In this document: positions 44,566 to 54,359 of the stretch, piece after piece
Layout: each line of letters starts with the position of its first letter
Position numbering within the stretch: position 1 is the stretch's first letter
Source: Monocercomonoides exilis
Lineage: Eukaryota; Preaxostyla; Oxymonadida; Polymastigidae
DNA length: 64,000 nt
NCBI GenBank assembly: GCA_001643675.2
Contig: LSRY02000026.1
Location: forward strand, 1,039,501 to 1,103,500
Direction: 5' to 3'
The notes under the pieces: generated by a model
What the model was told of the DNA's origin: nothing
Databases searched by the model: none
What the model saw: only the letters and a program-made list of their open reading frames with translations
Translations under genes and position numbers: made by a program

Positions 44566-44968
44566 CTTCTTATCCAGCCTCTTCACATCCTCTCCCTAAT
44601 TATCTTTTTCGCTGCTTGCTCTCTCCCATCCTATTAAAATCCTTTCTTTCAAAAACAGCGTTAAATCGATCTTTCATCGTATCAGCTGTTCAACGTGGAA
44701 TTAATAACAAGATGAAAATAATCACAATTTGAATATCATTATAAAAGAATATTATTTGAAATCAACAACAGAATTACCTTTGAAAAGTGTTGTTTTCGAT
44801 ATTGTCCAAAGTACAACTATAATTGTGTATGCACAAGAATAAATTTCAAACATTGAATCAGCTGAAAATTTTCAAATGAAAAATAATACTTGTAAATATT
44901 TACTTGAGAAAACAGCGATAATATTATTTCTTCTCCAATTATTGCATTGAACAGTTGCTTTGAGCATC

Positions 44969-45177
44969 ACAAAGTCAAAAATTGAATTTTTAATTCTTTG
45001 CGATCAATAGGAAAATATTATGGGTTGAGAAAAAATAGAAAAAATATCAATTTTTTGATGGAAGAATTTTGACTTTTTCCATCAGCTGTTTGCTTGCAAT
45101 AATTATGAGAATTAATAATACGTTAATAAAAAAATTTAAAAAAGCCTTTCCAAACTGGTACAAAATAGACCTATGCC
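44969..45177 (-). repeat. right terminal inverted repeat, 209 bp
   Basis: Reverse complement of 41,481-41,689 with one mismatch. Confidence 0.95.
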
Positions 45178-45185
45178 TTCAAATT
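45178..45185 (+). repeat. right 8-bp target-site duplication (TTCAAATT)
   Basis: Identical to 41,473-41,480 and followed directly by satellite sequence in frame with the array. Confidence 0.9.
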
Positions 45186-46200
45186 CGGAATTAATAATTC
45201 GAAATCGAAAAAAAATAATTCGATTTCGAAAATTAATAATTCGAATTCGGAATTAATAATTCGAAATCGAAAAAAAATAATTCGATTTCGGAATTAATAT
45301 TTCAATTTCGAAAATTAATAATTCGAATTCGGAATTAATAATTCGATTTCGGAATTAATATTTCAAATTCGAAAATTAATATTTCAAATTCGAAAATTAA
45401 TAATTCGAATTCGGAATTAATAATTCGAAATCGAAAAAAAATAATTCGATTTCGGAATTAATATTTCAATTTCGAAAATTAATAATTCGAATTCGGAATT
45501 AATAATTCGAAATCGAAAAAAAATAATTCGATTTCGGAATTAATATTTCAATTTCGAAAATTAATAATTCGAATTCGGAATTAATAATTCGAAATCGAAA
45601 AAAAATAATTCGATTTCGAAAATTAATAATTCAAATTCGGAATTAATAATTCGAAATCGAAAAAAAATAATTCGATTTCGAAAATTAATAATTCGATTTC
45701 GGAATTAATATTTCAAATTCGAAAATTAATATTTCAAATTCGAAAATTAATAATTCGAATTCGGAATTAATAATTCGAAATCGAAAAAAAATAATTCGAT
45801 TTCGGAATTAATATTTCAAATTCGAAAATTAATAATTCGAATTCGGAATTAATAATTCGAAATCGAAAAAAAATAATTCGATTTCGGAATTAATATTTCA
45901 ATTTCGAAAATTAATAATTCAAATTCGGAATTAATAATTCGAAATCGAAAAAAAATAATTCGATTTCGGAATTAATATTTCAATTTCGAAAATTAATAAT
46001 TCGAATTCGGAATTAATAATTCGAAATCGAAAAAAAATAATTCGATTTCGGAATTAATATTTCAATTTCGAAAATTAATAATTCAAATTCGGAATTAATA
46101 ATTCGAATTCGGAAATTAATAATTCGATTTCGAAAAAGAATAATTCAATTTCGAAAAAGAATAATTCAATTTCGAAAATGATTATTTCAATTTCGAAATT
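45178..46200 (+). repeat. continuation of the higher-order satellite
   Basis: Same monomers and orientation as 33,546-41,480. The last copies (about 46,110-46,200) are irregular, with AATTTCGAAAAAGAATAATT repeats, before the unique centre begins. Confidence 0.95.
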
Positions 46201-46700
46201 CATTAAAAACTTAAATTTTTAATTTATCTCGAGAATGGATTTCAGAAAAGGAAAAGTTATTTTTTTGACCAATCAAATTTTATTACGCATAGAAAACTGT
46301 TTTTTTTATTGCAACAATCAATAAATCAATTTTTTAAATTTTTTTTCATTTTCGAAAATCATTACTCAAATAATATTAATCTTATAAAAATTCATTCTAT
46401 TGAATAACCTAATAAAAATTGAAAAAATTTAATCACGATTATAGTATTATTTCTTCACAATAATGTGATTGTTTCATTGGTAAATATATTAAAATCATCA
46501 ATTTTTAATAAGAAAATGTATTTCTTTCCTTTTCAAATTAACTTCAATCAATAAATCTTCATTCAGAATGAAAGAAAATTTTTAATGAAAATGCATCATT
46601 TTTCAAATATTGATAAACAAAATTTGCTGATGAGATAAAAATTAAAAGAATTTAAAACCCCAAACACAAGTTATTCATTCCACAAATTAAAAAAATTCAC
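46201..46700. other. unique AT-rich centre of the foldback element
   Basis: No satellite monomers and no coding frame. The satellite lies on both sides in opposite orientations, so this is the loop of the inverted structure. Confidence 0.65.
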
Positions 46701-47015
46701 GTTTCGAATTTGAATTATTAATTTTCGAAATCGAATTATTAATTTCCGAATTCGAATTATTAATTCCGAATTTGAATTATTAATTTTCGAATTTGAAATA
46801 TTAATTTTCGAATTTGAAATATTAATTCCGAAATCGAATTATTTTTTTTCGATTTCGAATTATTAATTCCGAATTCGAATTATTAATTTTCGAATTTGAA
46901 ATATTAATTCCGAAATCGAATTATTTTTTTTCGATTTCGAATTATTAATTCCGAATTTGAATTATTAATTTTCGAAATTGAATTATTTTTTTTCGAATTA
47001 GAATTATTATTGGTG
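46701..47015 (-). repeat. short inverted right arm of the satellite
   Basis: Reads as the reverse complement of the array (for example TTCGAATTTGAAATATTAAT, CCGAAATCGAATTA) and ends with the terminus inverted relative to 33,546. Confidence 0.92.
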
Positions 47016-47985
47016 TACCTGAAGAAAAATATTTCACCCGATCTCAGATTAGAAATGATCAATTTGGTGTTTTCATGTAAATGGAAAAATGAAATTTGAA
47101 AATATCAAGAAAAAATAAATTATCCAATAAAAGAACATAAAGATAAAACTGGATATGCATGTTGTTCATGAAAATAGACTTCATATTTTTGTAAAAGGCT
47201 TCGTTGGCTGAAAAAACTTTTCAAAAAAGAAGTGATTGTTATTAAGATCCTAACTTTTTTCGGGGTGTTTTTTTATGAAAATTCTTTGTCCTTTGCTACG
47301 TGATTTGCATTTATATTCGAAATGTTTATCAATCATTTCAAAAGCCATCGTTTGATTAGAAAAAATTATCGACACGAGTGATAATTTTTGAAATCATATT
47401 TTTTCATACATAATTTTCGGTTCAGAATTATTTCTTGAATATCAATAAAAAAAATTGAAAAGTGAAAAGGTTGATTGAATGCATTTTAATCTTTAATTCG
47501 GAAAAACCATTTGTTTTTAAAAAAATTTTCATGTTTTTTCTCTTTTGAATTGAAATTATCTTTCAAAAAGCGAACAATCTTTGAAAAATCAACACCCCGA
47601 AAAAAGGTATTGATTCAAAATAAATCATCCACACATCATTACATAGATCTTTCACTTTTTAGGGTTCATTTTTGTGTATTTTCTACTTTTATTCTAATCA
47701 AAATTTAACAGTGAAAATATATGATTACGAAAATATCCACCAGAATAAACAAAAAAACCGAAATAATTCGATGAGTTGTGGATTAAAACATAATAACAAA
47801 CCAGGAAATTAAATCGTAAATCTTGTTAAAAAGTATTTCATATTGTTAAAACTTGTTTGAGACTTTTAATTGATTGGCGAATTTAAACTAAAAAGGTATT
47901 CCTCTGTGATGTGATAAATCACTTGAAGCCTCTTCCGTCACAAAAAAAATTCTTTTTTAGAAAAATAAAATAAAACTGAATAAAA
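47016..47985. other. AT-rich spacer; small inverted segment
   Basis: No gene supported. TTTTTTCGGGGTGTT (near 47,250-47,270) recurs inverted at about 47,592-47,610, hinting at another short foldback, but the arms beyond it match poorly. Confidence 0.4.
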
Positions 47986-48229
47986 TGTCAAAATTTTTTT
48001 GAAAAGTTCCTTTTGTTTATTTTTCAAATAAAGAAAAAATTTTATATTTCGATCAAATTTCTGTTCCCACTTACGAAACTTCACTTGAAATAAAATAATA
48101 ACATTGTCAAGATTGTGTTTTCATGACAGCAAAATTTGGTGAGTGGGAACGAAAATTTGATCGAAATATGAAATTTATATTTTATTTGAAAATTAAACAA
48201 AAGGTACTTTTCAAAAAAATTTTGACAAA
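47986..48229. mobile_element. short palindromic (MITE-like) element
   Basis: Left arm about 47,986-48,072 and right arm about 48,142-48,229 are near-perfect reverse complements: TGTCAAAATTTTTTTGAAAA, CCTTTTGTTTA, ATATTTCGATCAAATTT and GTTCCCAC are all mirrored. The loop is about 70 bp. A diverged single-arm copy is at 49,502-49,578. Confidence 0.8.
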
Positions 48230-48514
48230 TAAAATTAAATTAAATAAAAATATTTTAAATAGACTTCATCAATAACATTCACCACAATTTATTCAAATAA
48301 TACATTTTTGAAGTGATTTGTTTAAAAGAGAAATGTCGATCTTTTTTAATGGTTATTAAAAATAATTGTGGGTTTATTCTTCGTTAGTTAATCTTTAAAG
48401 TTTAATATCTTTGAAAAAGCATCATTGGAGATTCTTCGTGGGCGTGTGTGTGTTCAGTTAATAGCTTTTTTTTGAAATGAATTTATTATTAATTTGAGAC
48501 AGACAGCGAGTGAT

Positions 48515-48800
48515 GTTTGAAGGAAACGGAAGGAATCATCAAGTGCGATCAGAAGCAGCACAATTTGGGGGGACTTGCGAATGGATGAGTTTTGGAGAAA
48601 TTGATGAAGCGATTGACGAAGTGCAGAGAGATGGGGGAAGTGAGTATGAATGAGCTGGGTTTTAGGGGAGAAGATTCAAAAGAAGTGGGAGAGGTGGGAA
48701 AGGATGTGGATTGGAAGAGAAAATACGATGAGATAATGAGAAAAGTCCATAAATGTTTAATTATTCCTCCTTCAATAAAAAGATATTTTGAACAATAATT
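48515..48800 (+). pseudogene. relic of the oxymonad helical family
   Basis: Conserved blocks survive in changing frames: IIKCDQKQHNLGGLA (near 48,535) corresponds to IIQYHQEHHNLTRLA of copy B, and MNELGFRGEDSKEVGEVGKD then VDWKRK (48,640-48,725) corresponds to ENELHFAREAGRELEELMKC and VDWKRE. The remainder of the gene is missing. Dead fragment, no stop-free full frame. Confidence 0.65.
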
Positions 48801-48922
48801 GCATGGAAATAAATAGCATTAAAAAATTACACTTTTTGGTGGAGCAGTTCTTTGATATATCTTCAAATTTTTCATCAACATAATTTTATGATCAATCTTT
48901 TTATTAAATAATTGAATCTGTC

Positions 48923-48924
<2 letters not shown>

Positions 48925-48959
<35 letters not shown>
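48925..48959 (+). repeat. poly(T) tract, 35 bp
   Basis: An uninterrupted T run next to the helical family relic; on the minus strand it is a poly(A) run. Confidence 0.9.
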
Positions 48960-49501
48960 CGGAAGAATGCGAAAGAACTGAAGGTTGATTGTTGCATTGA
49001 ACAATGCGCTGCTAATGGGATCACATAATATGTTTGACTTTGTGTTATTTTTTTCTCTTTTCTCATCTTTTTCTATTTATTTTTTACTTTCACATTTTGA
49101 TTGATATCTGATAATTCAAAAAGAAATTTATGAAATACATCCATATTGGGCATATGCTCACTTTTCCTTACAAGCCAAAAATAATTCAGACAACTTTGTT
49201 TTTATTTACAAATTGTTGTAATGCATTTATAACATGTGAATAATAGCTGGTTTTTGTTATATCAGTTTTCAAAGTTGTGAAAAAATAATAAAAATACTTG
49301 ATAATGATCAAAATTGTAATCATTCTGAATATTCGCTAACATTTGTTCCATTTCCTGGATTGTCAATATCTTCCTCATGAATATCAACTTCTTCCTGCTC
49401 AATATGGGGAACATCTGCTTCATCGTCTCCTTTTCCATTATCATAATTATGTTGAAACGCATCTTCTGTAGGTTCGAAGTTGGACATATGGGTAATTTTT
49501 T

Positions 49502-49578
49502 TTGAAAAGACGCAAATGTTTTATTTTCAAATACTTCAAAAATTTCATATTTCGAACAAATTTCTGTTTCCACTCTGG
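49502..49578 (+). repeat. single diverged arm of the 47,986 palindromic element
   Basis: Shares TTTCATATTTCGAACAAATT followed by TCTGTTTCCACT with the left arm of the palindromic element (TTTATATTTCGATCAAATTT, CTGTTCCCACT). Its partner arm is not found; the hAT element begins 77 bp further on. Confidence 0.6.
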
Positions 49579-49646
49579 TATCTTCTAAAGAATGTATGAA
49601 ATAGCATTATCGAGCTTTGGATACCACATAAGTACAATTTGATACT

Positions 49647-49654
49647 CGTTAAAA
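49647..49654 (+). repeat. left 8-bp target-site duplication of the hAT element (CGTTAAAA)
   Basis: Exact match to 53,829-53,836 on the other side of the element. Confidence 0.85.
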
Positions 49655-49799
49655 TAGGCCTGGTTGACTGATTGAATAATAGACGGTTACGTCAGTCAAC
49701 AGCATTTTTTCACGTCAATTGGTTTTTTTTCTCTCTCTCTTGATTTTTGATGCAATAAACATGTATTTTTAAGAATAAAATTGTTTGGCTATTTTCAAT

Positions 49800-50756
49800 A
49801 ATGATTAGTAATGAATTTCATTTTTCCATTAAAGAAAAAACATTAAACCATAATTCTTATAACGCTCAATATGAGAAAAATAATTGTGCAATTTCACGCT
49901 TGCAGTCAATGATAGCTAATTGGTTTGCATATTGTTGTATTTGCCTATTATCTATAAATGTTTTTCTTTTTGTGAATCAGTGGAACTTTTCGAAAATAAA
50001 CAAATAGTGGAATATCTTATTATCCTTGATGAATTTCGAGTTTGTTCAACGAATTCATAAAGAAAGTCCACAGGAAGAAGAGACGTAAAAGAGAAAATGG
50101 AGAATCAGATGATGAAACACTTGAAAACGAAGGAATAATGTGTATTTTTATTGGAGGGAAACAGGTGCCAATGGAATTCAATATAGACATTGGCTTAAAA
50201 ATAGGTTCTGAAGGTTTGTTGTTGTTATTTTTTTGAAGTAATTATTTTTTCATTTTGACTGTTGAAAGAATGAGTGATAAGATGGCTTTGAAGAAAAAGA
50301 AGAAAAGTTGAGAAGGAAAAATACAGACAGACAGATGAAATGCGAGATATTTCGAAGATGCTTGGCATTGGGCTTTGGCGAAGAATTATTTTTGAGGAAA
50401 GAAGATTTTTTTGAGAAAGAGGGGAAGTTAAAGAAGAAAAGATGGAATGAAAAAGAGATTGACCTATGTTTCCAATTTTTTGTTGGAAAGAGAGAAAGAA
50501 TCAAATTGAAATTGTTATGCATTCAAAGGATATTATTTGCCAAAGAAGGCAAAATCCTGAAGAAGAAAATTCGATTGAATTTCTCCATTAACGTGAATTC
50601 ACACTCATCTTTCATTTTACAAACAACTCATTCTATTCTTTCACTTCTTCTGCATCTTCTTCTTCTTCTTCTTCAAATACATCAACAACATTTCACACAA
50701 CTTCTTCTTCTTCATTCACATCATCTGAATAAATTTCTTCACATTTGATATCTGCA
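49800..50756 (+). other. left interior of the hAT element, weak coding signal
   Basis: Plus-strand frames at 50,042-50,236 (MCIFIGGKQVPMEFNIDIG) and 50,308-50,748 are charged and helical-looking but have no domain I recognise. They could be decayed element sequence. Confidence 0.3.
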
Positions 50757-52330
50757 TCAGAGATAAAGACAAAAATGAAATGGAAAAGAAGAAATATATT
50801 GATGAAGGAAAAAATACATATAAAAATAAGAATTAGAAGGCGAAATAAGAGGAGAAAGAGAATGAAGAGCACTGTTTCCTGGGGGACTTTGAAAGGAAAT
50901 GGAATCGAGAAGATTGAAAATATTTTTTGAATGAAAGGAAGAAGATGATAATGAACACGAAGATGAAGAAGAACATGAAGCTGGTTGAGAGCCGGCCACC
51001 AACTGCGAAAGGTACTTAACAGAGCAAAAAGAAGAGCAATGCTGCCAGGGAAACTCAAACGAGATAGGAGGGACTAAGTCCATGCCACATGACTCAGAAA
51101 ACCGCTTTGTATCTTTTTCAACTACCTTCGGTGTTCTGCAGCTTGTTGTTTCAACATGGAACAATGAATGACTTTTATGCTTATTTGAGATTGTGTCTGC
51201 TTCATTGTAACATGTGCAATCTTCACTATCCTTTTCGTTGGTAAATGAATGTTCGACCTCTTCTTCTTCTCTTTTTCTTTCCCTCTGTGCATCGTCCATT
51301 CCAGCTTCTCCTTCTTCGCCTCAATTTCTCCATTCTTCATTCACTCTCTCAGTTGAATGTGCTCAAACGGATTAAAACCACAACAGAAGACAAGAACACA
51401 AAGGGGAAAAAGCAACAGGGAAGCGAGCAACTAAAGAATTTGGCAGAGAAAATTACACATACGAAGATGAATACGGAGAAGAAGGGAAAGAGGAGGTGGA
51501 AGAGCTGGTTGTTTGTGGGAAAGCATCAGGAAAGAGATGGGATTGAGAACTAGGCGAGCCAACAACCGACGAATAAGATGAAGAAGCCATTGGAGATATG
51601 GTATTATTATTGGAGAGAGAAGGCAACAGATTTGAGATAGCAGAAGAAGAGAAAGAAGAAGAGAAAGAAGAAGATACGCAAAAGGGAGGAGAGGAAGAGG
51701 AAAGCGAATAAGATCCATTGGAATTACTGTTTTGAGCAATCTCGACATTCATGGTTGAAGTATTATAGAAGAGAGAAAAGCCACAACTGGACAGATCAGG
51801 TGCTGCGTTTGGAGAGTGAAGCGGGGTTGATACAAAAGGCAGCTGAGACGTGCTGCTTTGGAATTCGACTGATGAATTGAGAAGAAACGAAGAAAAGGAA
51901 AAAGATGAAGAAGACTATTACAATGATGGCGATGACGATTTATCGCTAGAGTCATTCTGTTGTTTCATTCCTTCATTTTTTCCAACACTTCCTTCTTCAT
52001 CTGTGGTAGTGCTTTCATCTGTTCCAATGGGAATGATGTCTGATGTGATGAGTGCTGCTCTCAAAAGCGATAGGTCGTCTTTGCCAAGAGAGAAGCAGTC
52101 GTAGATGGTTAACAGCACAGCCTCTTTCAGCTGATCGCAGGAAACGAGATGGATGACTGGATGTGGGATGAGGGGAAACATAGCAACGATCGGTGGAGTG
52201 GGTGTGGGAAAGGACGATAGCTCCGTTGGGAAAGAAGTGAGTGAAAAAGAAGAATATGACGAAGAAGGATAAGAAGTTGCAATAGAAGAGGAAATATCAG
52301 TGAAGCGTTAAAATAAAATTGTAAAATCAG
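50757..52330 (-). pseudogene. degenerate Ser-rich gene carried inside the hAT element
   Basis: One minus-strand frame runs from about 52,330 to 50,757 with no frameshift but several stops: a TAA near 52,310, adjacent TAA and TAG near 51,915-51,920, TAA at 51,453-51,455, then TAA and TGA codons near 51,320-51,380, where an intron is also possible. Coding texture is good: HLVSCDQLKEAVLLTIYDCF (near 52,120), LLRAALITSDIIPIGTDEST, then Ser-rich tracts, MDDAQRERKREEEEVEHSF (51,299) and VEKDTKRFSESCGMDLVPPI. I do not recognise the protein. It is not transposase-like, so it may be captured cargo or a second gene of the element. Low confidence in exon structure. Confidence 0.5.
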
Positions 52331-52727
52331 CAAGTAATAATGGAATTCAGAAGGCATAGAGATATGCACAAAGCCGATGAGAAGACAGAATGCAAAGCAA
52401 ACATGATATGTTGGAAGTTATGACAACGTTTCGAACATTTTCACACAACAGAAGTGAGATTTGAGTGAAAGAGTGGGATTAACAATTCATTTTTTTTCTC
52501 GTTAACGTTCATAATGAATATTGCATTCAGTTTCCTCTTTCAGATGTTCTTCTTTTTATTTGCTCATTGATATTAACGCTTTACAAGAACTATTTTTAAA
52601 TATGCAGCATATTCATGAAAATATTGATTGATGGTTTTTGGAAAAATCAAGAAAGAAAACAGATGATTTGTTTTTTTTTTAGAATTTATTGAAAGAATTG
52701 TGAAATGAAAATACTTTTGTCAAAAGG

Positions 52728-53401
52728 CTAAATAGTTAAAAAAGCATTTAGAGCTTCTTGAGAAAGGGAATGCCTTCTGTCACCAGAGATCCTTTTCATC
52801 CTTGAAAAGACACATTCGCAGCTTGCTTCGCTGTATAGGGAAAAAACAAATGAAAAAAAGATGTTTGAGAAAATTGTTTGAATAAGTTCTTTCTTTATGA
52901 TCTCTACGTAGAACTTTTGTGTTTCGTCTTCAAATATGAAGCTTGGTGCTTCATTCAAAAAATCCAGAAACAGTTTGAAACATAAATCCCTGATCTCTTT
53001 TGATTGATTTGATTATACTGTTACAACGTATCTTTCAAAACTTTGTCTAATTCGTGTATCTCAGTTAAATCATATGGAACATACCACTTGATTACAAACT
53101 TCTTTTTCTTTTCTGGTTCCAGTTGATAAGTAAAATTGATCTTCTGGTTTGAAAACAGCACCTCCACATCATCTGTCCCATATTCTATTTCATCTGTTCC
53201 GTCTTCTATTGAATCTTCAAGTGAGTCATGAGAATTATCTTCGAAAACAAGCGTTTGAGAAGATGTCAAGCATGTTGAAGAAAAACTTTCAGAAGAAGAA
53301 GAGCAGGAGGAAGCAGCTGAATGAATTGAAGAAGATTCATTCATGGTTTCATCTTTTTTCTTTTCACTAAATTTTGTTAATCTGGTCATTTGAAGATACA
53401 C
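52728..53401 (-). pseudogene. hAT transposase remnant (C-terminal dimerisation motif)
   Basis: The C-terminal frame (52,958-52,728) ends in SEASCECVFSRMKRISGDRR followed by HSLSQEALNAFL, the hAT dimerisation block (aromatic/small-ERxFS-x-R-L pattern, here CECVFS). Upstream, 53,401-53,021 encodes an acidic Ser-rich N-terminal segment (FEDNSHDSLEDSIEDGTDEI, then FVIKWYVPYDLTEIHELDKV). The catalytic core between them is absent, so the copy is internally deleted and inactive. Located near the right end of a hAT element with matching ends and target duplication, which independently supports the assignment. Confidence 0.75.
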
Positions 53402-53828
53402 TTTAAAGTGTGTTTTAGTTATTCAAAGTGAATAAGTCAATCAAAAAACGATGCATTTAATATGTTTATCCATAAAGGCATATAGAAATTCACTCAAATG
53501 ATTTTAACATTCAATTATGTTGGGTGTTGACACAAAAATTTGACAAAGTCAAAAAAAGATCGACCAGTCTGTGACTTAGGCAATTTCCAAAAAATTGATC
53601 CGGTCAAAACCCATTAACGTGTTCTTTATTTCAAAAAAAAAGTATCGATTATTTAATGTTCTATTTAAATTTTTCATTTTCCTTTGATTTTTTTAAGTGT
53701 GTGAACGATAAACTGTTAAACTTTTGAATAATTTTGATGAGATATAAATGCTTTTTGACTTCAAGAATTTTTAAAGTCAGTCAAAAGTTGATTTCCTTCA
53801 GACAAAAGTCTTAAGTCACCCAGGCTTA

Positions 53829-53836
53829 CGTTAAAA
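53829..53836 (+). repeat. right 8-bp target-site duplication of the hAT element (CGTTAAAA)
   Basis: Exact match to 49,647-49,654. Confidence 0.85.
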
Positions 53837-53878
53837 AAATTATGTGAAAAATGCGATCTTTTATATTGATTTGAAAAT

Positions 53879-53907
53879 TGGGTGATTTTTTTTGATATCA
53901 TAAAAAA
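53879..53907 (+). repeat. solo copy of an inverted-repeat element edge
   Basis: GGGTGATTTTTTTTGATATC followed by ATAAAAAA is identical to the inner edge of the right arm of the element at 59,271-60,003. Confidence 0.65.
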
Positions 53908-54359
53908 TTCCGACGTTTGATCATAAAAAATTTTCTTTAAGGGTGTGGTTGAATCGAAAATATTTTTGTCTAATTATGCGAAAATATCGTTCAATATATT
54001 ATTATTTTTATTTGTTTGCTGATTTTAATTTGTTTACAATTGTTTTTATTACTTATTTTCAAAAAAACATTAAAAAATTATTCGCAAAATATCGAAACTT
54101 AAATTAACTGAGCAAAACAAAAGTTTACTGGTTTTTTAAACATTAAAACAATAATCACAATACATAATCAATCTAATTTTTATATAAAAATTTGTATTAT
54201 GATGTTGTTGCAAAGAAATTTAGAAATTGATGCTAAAGAAATAAAAGCATTTGTTGAAAACAATAATTTTCGACAGCTCTGGCAAAGCGATTCGCAAAGC
54301 AGCCTTTCCAATAATCATTACCTTCTTTTGAGTTCACTAATTGCTTGCTATTCTGAAAT

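Larger units (their letters stand above)
41481..45177. mobile_element. 3,697-bp Pack-type DNA transposon nested in the satellite
   Basis: Starts GGCATAGGTCTATTTTGTAC and ends with the reverse complement. Terminal inverted repeats are 209 bp (41,481-41,689 and 44,969-45,177) with a single mismatch (41,571). An 8-bp duplication flanks it. The body carries decayed beta-helix gene sequence (about 42,005-44,565) and no transposase, so it is a non-autonomous gene-carrying element. Long terminal repeats with an 8-bp duplication fit MULE-like or Merlin-like families; hAT and P elements also make 8-bp duplications but usually have short ends beginning CA or TA. Superfamily left open. Confidence 0.9.
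33546..47015. mobile_element. foldback-like element with satellite-expanded arms (TA-flanked)
   Basis: The left end (33,546: CACCAAAAATAATTCTAATT) and the reverse complement of the right end (47,015: CACCAATAATAATTCTAATT) match at all but one of the first 57 or so bases and both then run into the same satellite in opposite orientation. TA precedes the left end (33,544-33,545) and follows the right end (47,016-47,017), as expected for a TA target duplication. The left arm is about 9 kb of satellite (33,546-46,200, minus the nested insertion), the right arm is only about 315 bp (46,701-47,015), and a unique AT-rich centre of about 500 bp lies between. Tandem-repeat inverted arms are the hallmark of foldback transposons (Drosophila FB, Galileo). 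No transposase inside, so it would be non-autonomous. Confidence 0.72.
49655..53828. mobile_element. hAT-type DNA transposon, 4,174 bp
   Basis: Left end TAGGCCTGGTTGACTGA; right end, reverse complemented, TAAGCCTGGGTGACTTA: imperfect terminal inverted repeats of about 17 bp, of the TA/CA-starting hAT style. A perfect 8-bp duplication CGTTAAAA flanks it, the length hAT elements make. Subterminal GTCAGTCAAC-like motifs occur near both ends (49,699-49,710 and 53,775-53,786). Inside are hAT transposase remnants (52,728-53,401, minus) and an unrelated Ser-rich degenerate gene (50,757-52,330, minus). Confidence 0.85.

Noticed and set aside
33546-46200. CRISPR array or bacterial repeat
   Set aside because: There are no unique spacers; the repeat is contiguous, AT-rich and higher-order, in a eukaryotic context with introns.
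41481-53828. The hAT element as the autonomous partner of the nested Pack-type element
   Set aside because: Both make 8-bp duplications, but the termini (GGCATAGG versus TAGGCCTGG) and repeat lengths (209 versus about 17 bp) differ, so I see no basis for trans-mobilisation.
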